From: Deltaproteobacteria bacterium
Lineage (GTDB): Bacteria; Myxococcota; Kuafuiibacteriia; Kuafuiibacteriales; Kuafuiibacteriaceae
Length of the DNA stretch: 64,000 nt
Direction: 5' to 3'
NCBI GenBank assembly: GCA_011526105.1
Contig: WYAZ01000084.1
Location: 1-64,000, forward strand
Below the pieces are notes generated by a model, which was given only the letters and a program-made list of their open reading frames with translations, had not been told where the DNA came from and did not search any database. This document shows, piece after piece, positions 1 through 8,142 of the stretch. Within the stretch, counting starts at the first letter, position 1; every line of letters starts with the position of its first letter. Both the position numbers and the translations under genes were made by a program.

Positions 1-104
1 CCCCAATGACCGAGGAGCCCGAAAGGGCGGCCGCAGGCCGCGCGTCGGCCAGCGGCGAAAAGGACAAGCGCGAACGTGATCTGAACTTTTCGGACGGGAC
101 ACTA
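1..104 (-). repeat. Element A, partial copy (right part only)
   Basis: The first 102 bases match the reverse complement of 14904-15005 at 98 of 102 positions. The copy ends in a terminal sequence (83-102) that differs by one base from the perfect 20-bp terminal inverted repeat of the complete copy at 14902-15090. A TA dinucleotide follows at 103-104. The other end lies outside the window. No transposase is visible. The inside is rich in GC hairpins. An open frame beginning at base 6 inside the repeat runs in frame into the next gene, but this is not taken as its start. Confidence 0.85.
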
Positions 105-179
105 GGTTCGAACGACGCTCGAATCGCGGCGGCGACTTGCCTCCGCGCCCCTCCGAAGGCACGATCCTCTCCGGCGCCC

Positions 180-1655
180 ATGGACTTGTCGGATTCGCCG
201 GGCTCACGTGGAGGCCCAGGAGAAATCGGTTCTGGACGCCCACGCGTCGAGTCTCGAGTCGCGCGCTGGCTGGCTACACTCTGCCTCGTGATCACGGGAT
301 GCCACTCCGAAGCCGGGCAGGCCCTCGTGGATGAACTCGGCGCGGAGCAGTACCTCATCGCTCAGAGGCTCGGAGATCCTGGGACCTGGCGCCTCCAGGC
401 CTTCGACCTGAAAGATGGCCCCACTCGAATCGAAGGCCGCGACTCCATCCTGCTCGCGCTCGCCGATTCCTCGGACCTCCCTGTCGGCACCTGGCTGACG
501 CGCGAGCACTTCGGCGTCGCGAGCTGTGCGCTCTTCTCACCCCTCGAGATACGGGCGCTTCACGAGGACGAGGATGGGTACAGCTGGGTCCCGGCCGAGA
601 TGCCCGATGCGCTGCGAGGTATCCTCGAGGCGCTCGTGCGTCCCGAGTGCTTGCGGTGCGTCGCCTTCGACACCGAGGGGGTGACAACGGGAGATCCAGG
701 GTTGCTGAGAGGCCTACCGAGCGCCACCGTCCTGGCGTCCGGCAAGGTCCTGGGCGCCACGCGGGATGGACAGCTGTGGCTCTTGGGGCCTGGGGAGACG
801 CCAAGGCCCGTCTCAGGCTGCCTCGGCCCCGGCGCGTGGGTGCTGGCCGCGAACTCTCGCGTCGAGGGGCTCTTCGCCGGCCAAGGCAGCGAGCTGCACC
901 GGCTGGAGCTCGACGAGGACGCCGCCTCCTGTCGCTCCACCGTGGTCCATTCCGCACCCGGCGACATCGTCCACACGACTGTCACGCCGGTGGAGTGGCC
1001 TCTTCAATGGCTCGTCACTTCCCTCCGAAGCACGGACGAGCCCGACGTCGCGGTGACCCTCTACGACGGGGTACGAACGAGCACCATCGCCCAGTTCTCG
1101 GCCACGATCGACGTCAGCTCGGAAGGCGTACCGAAGCTCCGCGGTCGGTTGCGCGCGGTGTTTCAGGCGCCGGACGAGATCTTGGTCTCGACGGGCTACC
1201 AGGACATACTCCACCACCACCTTGGAGAACTCGAAGCAGTTCGGCTCGCGAATACTCGAGCCATCGAGGGCTTGAGCGTGGTGCCCGGCTGGGGGGCGAT
1301 CGCGAGTATCTCGGGCGATCTCAGGAACACGGTCGCCTTTGACTTCGAGCCCGCGACCGGCCGGCCGCGGGAGCTCACTCGTTGGCCTCAGTTCTTCAGC
1401 GTCGCGGCTCCGTTCCGTGGCGGATGGCTGGCGGTCGGTCGAGGCGGATCGCTCTTCGAATATCATCGTGACACAGGCAACTGCCCGGTTCAGCTCGAGT
1501 TGATGCAGGGCAACCACGCCGCCGAGGTGCTGCTTGCGGCGCCCGGCGAGAGTTACCTCGTCGACCTGGTCGACACGGACGATGCGCAGGCGGCTTGGCT
1601 CCGGCCGCGCCGTGCACCCCTCCCCGACCCAAAAGTGTTCCCGGGCGGCCCTTGA
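180..1655 (+). CDS. Hypothetical lipoprotein, ~491 aa
   Basis: The function is not recognised. From the ATG at 180 there is a polar N-terminus, then a hydrophobic stretch ending in the lipobox-like LVITGC, whose Cys is about residue 41, so the product is probably exported and lipid-anchored. The rest has no membrane segment. It is made of repeating short beta-prone blocks with Gly/Trp turns (for example GGWLAVGRGGSLFEYHR near the C-terminus), which suggests a beta-propeller-like fold; this is inference. The frame stays open upstream into element A as far as base 6, but that part reads as repeat sequence. The start is uncertain, because the signal would be unusually long. Confidence 0.6.
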   Translation: MDLSDSPGSRGGPGEIGSGRPRVESRVARWLATLCLVITGCHSEAGQALVDELGAEQYLIAQRLGDPGTWRLQAFDLKDGPTRIEGRDSILLALADSSDLPVGTWLTREHFGVASCALFSPLEIRALHEDEDGYSWVPAEMPDALRGILEALVRPECLRCVAFDTEGVTTGDPGLLRGLPSATVLASGKVLGATRDGQLWLLGPGETPRPVSGCLGPGAWVLAANSRVEGLFAGQGSELHRLELDEDAASCRSTVVHSAPGDIVHTTVTPVEWPLQWLVTSLRSTDEPDVAVTLYDGVRTSTIAQFSATIDVSSEGVPKLRGRLRAVFQAPDEILVSTGYQDILHHHLGELEAVRLANTRAIEGLSVVPGWGAIASISGDLRNTVAFDFEPATGRPRELTRWPQFFSVAAPFRGGWLAVGRGGSLFEYHRDTGNCPVQLELMQGNHAAEVLLAAPGESYLVDLVDTDDAQAAWLRPRRAPLPDPKVFPGGP

Positions 1656-1766
1656 AGCAACTCCATCACCGAAGCCGCGCGGAGTAGACCACCGCCTCAG
1701 CCGGCCTGCCGCATGGCGCGAGCGAGTTCGAAATCGTGCAGCGCTTCTGTGAGCACGGCAAGAGAG

Positions 1767-2423
1767 CTACGACCTCGAGTCGCGGGGCCGAAAGACACGA
1801 CGGCGGAAGCCGGCGAGAAGAATCGTCACGACCAACCAGGAGACGAGTGACGTCTCTTGGGCCTTCAGTGATGCACATGCACAGCCTTCGTCGCCGGGGG
1901 CCTCGCCTCCGTCGGGCAACGACCCGTCGGGCGCGTCCGTGTGCGGCCGATCTTCACCACCGACCTCGTGGGCGGAAGCATCCAGGAAGGAGACCGTCTC
2001 CTCCGGATCAGCGTCCGCGGCCCCCGCGTCGAGGAGTCCGCAAGACGGCACCTTCGGGGTGCTGCTGGTCGAGGTTGCGTCACCCGGACGACTCAGCTCG
2101 GTGAACCGCCCCGGGATCTGTCCCGGAAACCAGACGCCGCAAGGATCTCCGAGCTCCTCTCCGTTGGTCTGTGTATCCCCGTCGGAGTCGAGCTCGTGCA
2201 GCACAGACCAGTTGGGTCGCCCTTCGTACAAGCGAACTCGCACATCCTCACCAAAGACGTTGAAGCTCACCGCCGTGGACGTGTTCGTGTGGCAGAGCAC
2301 GCAAGCGATCCGAGGCCCGTTGGGCACCTCGTTCATGAAGGGCGGCCGCGCCGAAGCCGATGGGGTGATGAGCCCGAACAAGCAGAGCGACGAAAGAGAG
2401 CTTGCGACGCGGACGGCGCGCAC
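1767..2423 (-). CDS. Mono-haem cytochrome-like protein with MYXO-CTERM-like tail
   Basis: 218 aa. The product starts with a signal peptide (SSLCLFGLITPSASA). A single c-type haem motif, CVLCH, lies at residues 41-45, followed by an acidic DSDGDTQTNGEE segment resembling an EF-hand/dockerin-type calcium site. The C-terminus has a Cys-x-Cys pair (GCACAS), one hydrophobic helix and a basic end (FRRRVFRPRD), which is the architecture of MYXO-CTERM surface-sorting tails in myxobacteria. It lies 3 bp downstream of the hemerythrin/MBL gene and is probably co-transcribed with it. The role is unknown; it may be a surface redox or sensing protein. Confidence 0.75.
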   Translation of the reverse strand: MRAVRVASSLSSLCLFGLITPSASARPPFMNEVPNGPRIACVLCHTNTSTAVSFNVFGEDVRVRLYEGRPNWSVLHELDSDGDTQTNGEELGDPCGVWFPGQIPGRFTELSRPGDATSTSSTPKVPSCGLLDAGAADADPEETVSFLDASAHEVGGEDRPHTDAPDGSLPDGGEAPGDEGCACASLKAQETSLVSWLVVTILLAGFRRRVFRPRDSRS

Positions 2424-2426
2424 GCC

Positions 2427-3851
2427 TCACCACTTGGGCAGAGTGTAGCTTTGGCCGAGCAGGTCGGCGCCGCAGGGGAGCTCCGAGACCCAGTCGATGA
2501 AGCGCTCGACCATCGGGCGGCCCTTCAAGAGGGCACCGTGCTGCGGGGCAATGCATTCGATGTCCAGCTTGCGCGCGGTGCGCGCCCAAGCCTGCGTCGC
2601 AGCTTTGGAGCCCATGTACCGCTGATGAAAGCCTTCCATATGCCGCGTGTGAGCGTCGAAGTCCGTGACGACGGTGTAGTCGATGCCCGCGGACGCCCCG
2701 AGGTCTCCAGAGAAGAGGACCTTGGACGTGGGATCGTAGACCTGGAAGTTCCCTGGAGAGTGCAGGAAGTGTGCGGGGACCAGCACGAGCTTGGAGTCTC
2801 CGAGCTCCAGCACGAGCCCGTTGTCCGGGATGGGCCGCAGGCGCTCCTCCATGAGTTTGTCGATCCCGAAGTGCGGCAGAAAGCGCACCCAGAGCCGAGA
2901 GATGTAGGCGTCGGCCTCGGTGTCCATCAGCCAGGCATTGATCGAGGTGCCGATGTCCGGATCCTGGTGCGACAGAAAGATGTACCGAAGCGTCTCCGGC
3001 TTCACGTGAAGCATCGTCTGGGCGAGCACGTCCGGATAGACCTTGGGCCCGCCGGGGTCGAGGATCATGCCCATGCCGTCGTCGATGATCAGGAACTGGT
3101 TGGCCTGCACGGAGAGCCCGCGACTGAAGTCGTGGAGGAGCAGGTTCTTGTGACGCCCCTCCTCGAAGAGCACAAGCCCCGACTTCGAGCTGAGCCGAGT
3201 CTCGTCACCGTCTGTCTCCTCGGTCGCACCCTCACTGGAGAGGCTCCGGGCATCCATGGGCCCGGAAGGGCCTTTGGGTTGATTCGTTCCCTTCATGCGC
3301 ACCACCATCGTCTCGACCTTGTCCTGCTTCAGAGGCGCAAGCTCGGCTTCATTCACCCAGCGTTCGTACTCGATATCCTGCATCAGCTGACGCTGCGCCG
3401 CGAGCATCTGGCCGACCAATCGCTCATCGGCATGGCTCGGTATGGCCTGCTCCGCCAGTCGGAAGAGCGTCGCATCTTCGCGGTGGATGTGGCTGAGGAG
3501 GCGATCCGCGTAGGTCCGGATCCGCGCCGCCAGTCGAGCCACCGCCTCCTCCCCGCCGAGTTCATGGCCTCCGATGAGGGAGCGAGCGTGTTCGAGCTGT
3601 TTGCGTCCCTCGCGGTGGTCCTCCATGAGCACGTGGAGCGGACGATACGAGGGCCCCAGCGCCCACTCCCGCAGAGCAGGAAACAGGACTTGCTCCTCTT
3701 TTTCGTGGTGGACACCTTCGACGAACAGCAGAAAGAACTCGACAGACCGCTCGAGCGTGGGCACATCGAGGTCTCGGCAGGCGATCTCCGTGCGTTCGAG
3801 GAATCGCTCGATGACTCGGTGCTCGCGAATCAGATGCTCGATCGCCTGCAT
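2427..3851 (-). CDS. Hemerythrin - ODP-type metallo-beta-lactamase di-iron fusion
   Basis: 474 aa with two domains. Residues ~1-160 form a hemerythrin HHE domain, with ligand-type motifs HLIREH, HHEKEEQ, HVLMEDH and HIHRED. After a ~70-residue polar linker, residues ~225-474 form a metallo-beta-lactamase-like domain with SHQDPDIG (H-x-D/E-x-D type), HFLHSPGNF and SGDLGAS, as in flavodiiron proteins and the oxygen-binding di-iron protein ODP. There is no flavodoxin domain and no signal peptide, so it is cytoplasmic. By family knowledge both domains bind O2 or NO at di-iron sites. A sensor or scavenger role in a denitrifying host is inference. It lies directly upstream of the mono-haem MYXO-CTERM-like gene. 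Confidence 0.85.
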   Translation of the reverse strand: MQAIEHLIREHRVIERFLERTEIACRDLDVPTLERSVEFFLLFVEGVHHEKEEQVLFPALREWALGPSYRPLHVLMEDHREGRKQLEHARSLIGGHELGGEEAVARLAARIRTYADRLLSHIHREDATLFRLAEQAIPSHADERLVGQMLAAQRQLMQDIEYERWVNEAELAPLKQDKVETMVVRMKGTNQPKGPSGPMDARSLSSEGATEETDGDETRLSSKSGLVLFEEGRHKNLLLHDFSRGLSVQANQFLIIDDGMGMILDPGGPKVYPDVLAQTMLHVKPETLRYIFLSHQDPDIGTSINAWLMDTEADAYISRLWVRFLPHFGIDKLMEERLRPIPDNGLVLELGDSKLVLVPAHFLHSPGNFQVYDPTSKVLFSGDLGASAGIDYTVVTDFDAHTRHMEGFHQRYMGSKAATQAWARTARKLDIECIAPQHGALLKGRPMVERFIDWVSELPCGADLLGQSYTLPKW

Positions 3852-4093
3852 GACTCTTCGTCCCCGAAGGGCTCGTCCGGTGACCTGAGGCCCGCCTTGG
3901 GTCCAGGCCCGGCCCTGCGCGCAGAGTCGCAGGAGCGAGCGGTCATGGCCAGATCGGGGTTTCCAGGTCGAGAAAGACGCCGCAGACTCGAAGTCGAGCG
4001 CTCGAGCCTGCTACGCTGCGCGCCTGCCGCGTGTGAGGTCGAACGACCTCGCAGAAAGGGACGCCGGAGGTCCCAGCGGTTCGGAGGCACGAC

Positions 4094-4444
4094 ATGAACG
4101 TCCGACTGGATTCGGGATCGATCCGCGTGCGTATCTCGCCCGAACAGGCCAAAGCGCTGCTCGCCGGCGATCGTTTGGTCATGTCGCTGCTGATCGCCTC
4201 GGACGAGGCATGGGAGCTCGAACTCGAGGTCGGCCCAAGACCGGATCTCTTTGCCGCTCTCACGCCGACGGGCCTCCGACTGCAGATCCCGGTCGAAGGA
4301 ATGAGGAACGCGCTGTCGACCTACCCGTCCAAGCAGGCAGGGGTGTACGGCACGCAGTCGCGCGCCGGACACGAGGTCCAACTCGCAGTGGAGATCGACG
4401 TGAAGCGGCCGCGTGGGAGCCGCAAGCCGGCCGAGCAGAGCTGA
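4094..4444 (+). CDS. Small conserved-looking hypothetical protein
   Basis: 116 aa, cytoplasmic, with no signal or membrane segment. It starts with a strand-turn-strand pattern (NVRLDSGSIRVRISPEQAKALLAGDRL), followed by alternating beta strands with acidic ends and a basic C-terminus (KRPRGSRKP). It resembles small uncharacterised proteins with an N-terminal 'K/VRIxxNSIRxRLS' pattern, but I cannot name the family with certainty. It is divergent from the hemerythrin/MBL gene across a 242-bp spacer in which I see no clear operator, and converges on the cytochrome gene at 4467. Confidence 0.6.
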   Translation: MNVRLDSGSIRVRISPEQAKALLAGDRLVMSLLIASDEAWELELEVGPRPDLFAALTPTGLRLQIPVEGMRNALSTYPSKQAGVYGTQSRAGHEVQLAVEIDVKRPRGSRKPAEQS

Positions 4445-4466
4445 GCCGGAGATCTCGGCGAGCGAA

Positions 4467-4937
4467 CTACTTCTTCAGCGAACGGACGTGGGCGCGCAGC
4501 GCCTTGATCACGCCTTCCTTGGAAGTGAGGTCGGGGTTCGGCGGCATGGCCGGGCTCTTTCCGACCGCGGCCCCACCGTACATGATCACCTTCTCGATGT
4601 GCTCGTCGGTGACCGAGGCCTGCCACTCGGCGGCGGCAAAGCTCGCCGGTTTGGGCGTCAGCGCCGCCGAGGCCGGCCCGTCGCCGGCACCGGCCGCGCC
4701 ATGGCACGGCACGCAGCGCATCGAGTAGATCTCCATGGCTTCTTTCTCGTCGTTGGCGCCGGCGGCGGCAGGGACCTCAGCCGGAGCGGCGGTGGGCGCG
4801 GCGGCGGCAGGCGCAGCGGCGGCGGCAGACGCAGCGGCCGCGGGCGGCGCTTTGGCCGGAGGAGTCGTGGCCGCCTTCTCCTGGCAGGCCCAAGCCCCGA
4901 GAACGAACGCCATTGTCGTGATTCGAGTGAGTTGCAT
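4467..4937 (-). CDS. Mono-haem cytochrome c lipoprotein with Ala/Pro linker
   Basis: 156 aa. The signal ends in a lipobox (VLGAWAC, Cys18). A ~40-residue Ala/Pro-rich low-complexity linker follows, then a cytochrome c domain with CVPCH at 75-79 and a probable Met axial ligand in SPAMPPNPD. The domain resembles the class I small cytochromes that pair with terminal reductases. It is close to the nos operon and on the same strand, but is separated by a plus-strand gene. It is therefore a plausible electron donor to NosZ, which is inference. It shares the phrase CVPCHGxxGAGDG with the cytochrome at 32131. Confidence 0.85.
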   Translation of the reverse strand: MQLTRITTMAFVLGAWACQEKAATTPPAKAPPAAAASAAAAAPAAAAPTAAPAEVPAAAGANDEKEAMEIYSMRCVPCHGAAGAGDGPASAALTPKPASFAAAEWQASVTDEHIEKVIMYGGAAVGKSPAMPPNPDLTSKEGVIKALRAHVRSLKK

Positions 4938-5041
4938 GCCGCGCAGATAACACCATCCTCGTGTTCCTCCAAGTCCTTCCGAGCCCCTCTCGCGCTTCTC
5001 TCGCCTTGTCGGAGGCCGGGGCGTTTGCTAGGACTCACTCC

Positions 5042-5473
5042 ATGAAAGCCCTAATCGTGACGCTCGCTCTGACCGGACTCGCCAACACCCCCGACGCTCC
5101 GCGAAGCCAAGTGGAGGCGCGCGCCTCCGTCGCCGCGGACATGGATGGCTGCTTGGACCACACGATCAAGGAACTCGGCATGTCCGCCAAGCCGCGGCCG
5201 AACGAACGCGCCTGGAACATCGGACCGCAGTTCCTTCACCCCTCGGTGGTCCCGGATGGCGCGATGTCGGTCGAGTTCGCCAAGGGCACGATCCGCGTGC
5301 TGGCCACCTGGCCGGGAGCGCTCAAGGAGCAGGAGACCCAGCTCATCCTCGAGGAGCGCGTTCGCGCCATCGCGGGAAAGATCGCTCAGCTCTGTGGGGT
5401 CATCAAGGCACCCGTGAAATGCACCGTCACCCCCGCCAAGGGTACAGCGACCGACTGCGCCCCGGAGAAGTGA
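5042..5473 (+). CDS. Secreted hypothetical protein
   Basis: 143 aa from the ATG at 5042. The N-terminus MKALIVTLALTGLANT looks like a signal peptide. The mature part has four Cys (CLDH, LCGVI, KCTV, DCAPEK), consistent with two disulphides outside the cytoplasm, and a helical middle segment (ALKEQETQLILEERVRAIAGKI). No family is recognised. The gene lies between the cytochrome and the nos operon in the opposite orientation, with no visible link to either. Confidence 0.65.
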   Translation: MKALIVTLALTGLANTPDAPRSQVEARASVAADMDGCLDHTIKELGMSAKPRPNERAWNIGPQFLHPSVVPDGAMSVEFAKGTIRVLATWPGALKEQETQLILEERVRAIAGKIAQLCGVIKAPVKCTVTPAKGTATDCAPEK

Positions 5474-5486
5474 CTCGGGTTCATCG

Positions 5487-6128
5487 CTACCCGCCCTCGC
5501 GAAGGGCCTTCTTTCTCCCCAGGAAGAGATGAAGGAACGCGAGCAGGAAGACGCCGACGACGAAGGTCATCAAGTAGTAGCTGCCGAGCTGGGGCAGCGA
5601 GTAGGTCTCGAAGTTGGCGACGGTCTTGTGCCCAAACACCACCGGCATGAATGGTTCCACCTTCACCGGAGCCTTGGGGTCGAGCTCGTGCCCGAAGACC
5701 CAAAGCCGGTACACGAACCTCCCGAACGCAAAGAGCGAGACGTACGCGGTCATCACCGCGAGGTCGACGAGCTGACTCACCGCGCCGATCGCCGCCACCC
5801 GAAGCGTGAACAAGACCAGCGCCCCGAGCGCGAACGGGATCCAGTCCAGGTCTGCGGAGGCCGCGTCGTCGAGCTTTCGCATGCCGATGTAGTGATTGAG
5901 CGTGTTGATCTCGGCGATGTGCAGCCCGTCTTCCCCGCCGACCAGCTTGTACGCGTACACGTCCATGTGCAGACCCTTCGGGTACTGCGGCGCGGTCATC
6001 GAGATCCGCCATAGCGGAGCGCTGAACGAGAGGACGAGCGGAATGGCGAGCACCGCCAACGCGATCCGGCTCCATCCAAAGAGAGGGCGCGCCAAGAACT
6101 CATAAAACTTATCCGTCATCGACTTCAC
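5487..6128 (-). CDS. nos-cluster integral membrane protein
   Basis: 213 aa, with membrane segments near residues 20-38, ~100-125, ~125-145 and ~185-205. A conserved-looking extracytoplasmic segment reads TAPQYPKGLHMDVYAYKL, then HIAEINTLNHYIGMRKLDD. Proteins with this segment occur in clade II nitrous oxide reductase clusters, but their role is not established. It is the last gene of the minus-strand nosZDFLY run, 27 bp after nosY. An accessory role in NosZ maturation or electron supply is likely from context only. Confidence 0.75.
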   Translation of the reverse strand: MKSMTDKFYEFLARPLFGWSRIALAVLAIPLVLSFSAPLWRISMTAPQYPKGLHMDVYAYKLVGGEDGLHIAEINTLNHYIGMRKLDDAASADLDWIPFALGALVLFTLRVAAIGAVSQLVDLAVMTAYVSLFAFGRFVYRLWVFGHELDPKAPVKVEPFMPVVFGHKTVANFETYSLPQLGSYYLMTFVVGVFLLAFLHLFLGRKKALREGG

Positions 6129-6155
6129 GACTGACTCCTTTTCAATCCCCCGAGA

Positions 6156-6998
6156 TCAAACGATGTCCGAGCGCCTGAAGCTCCGGACGGCGATGGACCA
6201 GGTCCCAAGTCCGAGCAGAATAGGCCAAGCTGTTCCGACCGCGTAGAGGCCGGCCGGGCCGATCTTGTGAGCGAGATAGAAGCCCACCGGCCCGAGCACG
6301 CTGAGCTCGCTGGACGCGCCGGCCAGCAAGGCCATGCGGGCGGCCTGAACCGGATTGAGGGCCGCCAAGAGAAACACCGTCTCCGGGTTCAGGCGCCAAG
6401 TGAGCATGAGACCGATGAGCCCAAAGTCGACGAGGGCCGCCCCGGAGGCCCAAATGAGCAGAATCCAGATCACCGCTCGCGGCTGACTCCGCACCAACGT
6501 GGAGACGGTGATGCCCAAGCCCACGAAGGCCGCGACCAACGCGGCGCAGATGAACAGCGACTGCAGAAGAAACGGCCAGTGGACCTCCTGGCCGAAGACG
6601 AGGCGGCCAAGGACCCCCATACCCACCATGAGCACGACGAGCGGACCCACGAGGGTCAGGTAGCGGGTGCCGGTGACGGCAACGAAGTACGCACTTCGGC
6701 GTACGGGATGACTGAAGATGAGCTCGAGCGTGCCGTCGTCGCGCGCGCGGTTGATGACCTGCCCGGTGGCGGTGAGCGCGAGCAGAGGCAGAACGAGCAC
6801 GAGCGTGTGCACGAAGGACAAGAGCATACGCCCGAGCCCCGAGAAGCCAACGACCATGGACTCGCGCATGCCCACGAGCACAAAACCCGCACCGAGCAGG
6901 CCATAGACGAGGGCGCAGAAGAGCATCCAGCGCGAGCGCAGGACGTCCGCGAAGTCGAGCCGGGCCACCGCCCAGACTTCGCGCCCAAAACCGTTCAT
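6156..6998 (-). CDS. nosY: NosY, ABC-2-type permease of the nos copper/sulfur system
   Basis: 280 aa from the ATG at 6998, which overlaps the nosL stop by 4 nt (ATGA). There are about six hydrophobic segments. The N-terminal RLDFADVLRSRWM and the GTLELIFSHPVRRSAYFVA loop are characteristic of ABC-2 permeases of the NosY type. By family knowledge NosY forms a complex with NosF (ATPase) and NosD (periplasmic) needed to assemble the CuZ site of NosZ. It is preceded by nosL and nosF and followed by the nos membrane protein. Confidence 0.9.
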   Translation of the reverse strand: MNGFGREVWAVARLDFADVLRSRWMLFCALVYGLLGAGFVLVGMRESMVVGFSGLGRMLLSFVHTLVLVLPLLALTATGQVINRARDDGTLELIFSHPVRRSAYFVAVTGTRYLTLVGPLVVLMVGMGVLGRLVFGQEVHWPFLLQSLFICAALVAAFVGLGITVSTLVRSQPRAVIWILLIWASGAALVDFGLIGLMLTWRLNPETVFLLAALNPVQAARMALLAGASSELSVLGPVGFYLAHKIGPAGLYAVGTAWPILLGLGTWSIAVRSFRRSDIV

Positions 6999-7468
6999 GG
7001 GTGAACCTCGGAGCCGCCCGCTACGTGACGACGAGCGGCCTCCGGCAACATCGCACCGGGCTCGGAGCGGTCGACTGCGCCCAGACCAAAGCCCATGGGC
7101 GTGGGCTCTTTTCGAACGAAGCCGGTGGCGTCTTCGGACATCCATCGGTCCTCGTGCACGTGGTGGAAGTATGTGGCTCGGACCTTGCCGATATCTCGGT
7201 CGAGATGCCGGAACAGGCACCCCGGATCGTCGAAGTTCAGGACTCGGCCGTCTTCGAGCTGAAGCTGAGCCGCAAAGCCGGGTTCGCCGATGTGCATCTT
7301 GCAGTGCGCGCAGACCTCATGGTCCCAGACCACCTCCACGACGCCCGTGGGCAGGGCCTGCGCGCGGACAATGAGCGCGGCAAAGCCAGCGACCAGGCCG
7401 AGCCCAAGCACCACCATCAACCAAGTCGTTACCGATGGGGACCTCTTGCGCTCGCCGCTATCGCTCAC
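6995..7468 (-). CDS. nosL: NosL-like copper chaperone, membrane-anchored
   Basis: 157 aa. An N-terminal membrane helix (VTTWLMVVLGLGLVAGFAALIV) replaces the usual lipoprotein signal. The motif CAHCKMHIGEPGFAAQL followed by NFDDPGCLFRHL is the metal-binding Cys/Met core of the NosL family. By family knowledge NosL delivers Cu(I) to NosZ outside the cytoplasm. It overlaps nosF (7465-7468) and nosY (6995-6998) by ATGA junctions, so translation is coupled. The Gly/Ala/Glu-rich C-terminus is not part of the core. Confidence 0.85.
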   Translation of the reverse strand: MSDSGERKRSPSVTTWLMVVLGLGLVAGFAALIVRAQALPTGVVEVVWDHEVCAHCKMHIGEPGFAAQLQLEDGRVLNFDDPGCLFRHLDRDIGKVRATYFHHVHEDRWMSEDATGFVRKEPTPMGFGLGAVDRSEPGAMLPEAARRHVAGGSEVHP

Positions 7469-8142
7469 GACGCGACCGCCTCCACGGCCGCGGCCGTGTA
7501 CGAATCGACCGGCCCATTGTACGCGACCCGACCGTCTTCCAGCGCGATGACGACCTCGGACAGGCGCACGAACTCATCGCCGCGGTGCGAGCAGAAAATG
7601 ACCGTTACACTGGGCTCGAGTTCCTCACACAGCTCGAAGAAACGCTCGCGAGCGCGGTAGTCCAGGCTCGCGGTGGGTTCGTCCATCACGAGCAGCGATG
7701 GACGAACCGCGAAGGCGATGGCGAGCAGGAGCTTCTGCTTCATACCGCCGGAGAGGTTGCGAAAGGGTCGGGCAGCGATCGCAGCGAGGTCGAGCTCGAG
7801 ACGCGCACTGACCTCCGCGACTCGGCCCGGCTGCAAGTCGCGGGTCACGCCCACCAGCTCCACGACCTCGGCGACCGAGGCGCCGAGCGCCGGGGCGACC
7901 TGAGGGACGTAGGCCAACTTCCTGGCGATCTCGATGCGATCCTCGTAGGGGCGGCGGCCATCGAGCTGAATGGAGCCTTCGCAGCGGATGAGCCCGAGCA
8001 AGCCCCGAATCAGCGTGGACTTCCCAGACCCGTTGGGTCCCACGAGAGCCACTCGGCGGCCGAGCGGAATTTCGACGTCGACCCCGCGAAGCGCCTCCAC
8101 CTTGCCGAACCGCTTCGCGACGCCGCGGAGCTCAATTCGCAC
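7465..8142 (-). CDS. nosF: NosF, ABC transporter ATPase of the nos system
   Basis: 225 aa. All ATPase motifs are present: Walker A GPNGSGKST, Q-loop (VPQ), signature LSGGMKQK, Walker B LLVMDEPTASLD and switch His (CSHRGDE). It starts at 8142, inside the 3' end of nosD (11-nt overlap), and its stop overlaps nosL. NosF powers the NosDFY machine that matures the NosZ copper-sulfur site. Gene order Z-D-F-L-Y identifies it rather than sequence alone. Confidence 0.92.
   Translation of the reverse strand: MRIELRGVAKRFGKVEALRGVDVEIPLGRRVALVGPNGSGKSTLIRGLLGLIRCEGSIQLDGRRPYEDRIEIARKLAYVPQVAPALGASVAEVVELVGVTRDLQPGRVAEVSARLELDLAAIAARPFRNLSGGMKQKLLLAIAFAVRPSLLVMDEPTASLDYRARERFFELCEELEPSVTVIFCSHRGDEFVRLSEVVIALEDGRVAYNGPVDSYTAAAVEAVAS

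Noticed and set aside
6-179. An N-terminal extension of the first lipoprotein beginning at base 6
   Set aside because: These bases are element A, which is repeated at 14904-15005; the lipoprotein signal lies downstream.
1941-4097. A 718-codon open frame on the plus strand
   Set aside because: It is antisense to the hemerythrin/MBL fusion and the mono-haem protein; its His/Val/Arg-rich composition is not protein-like.
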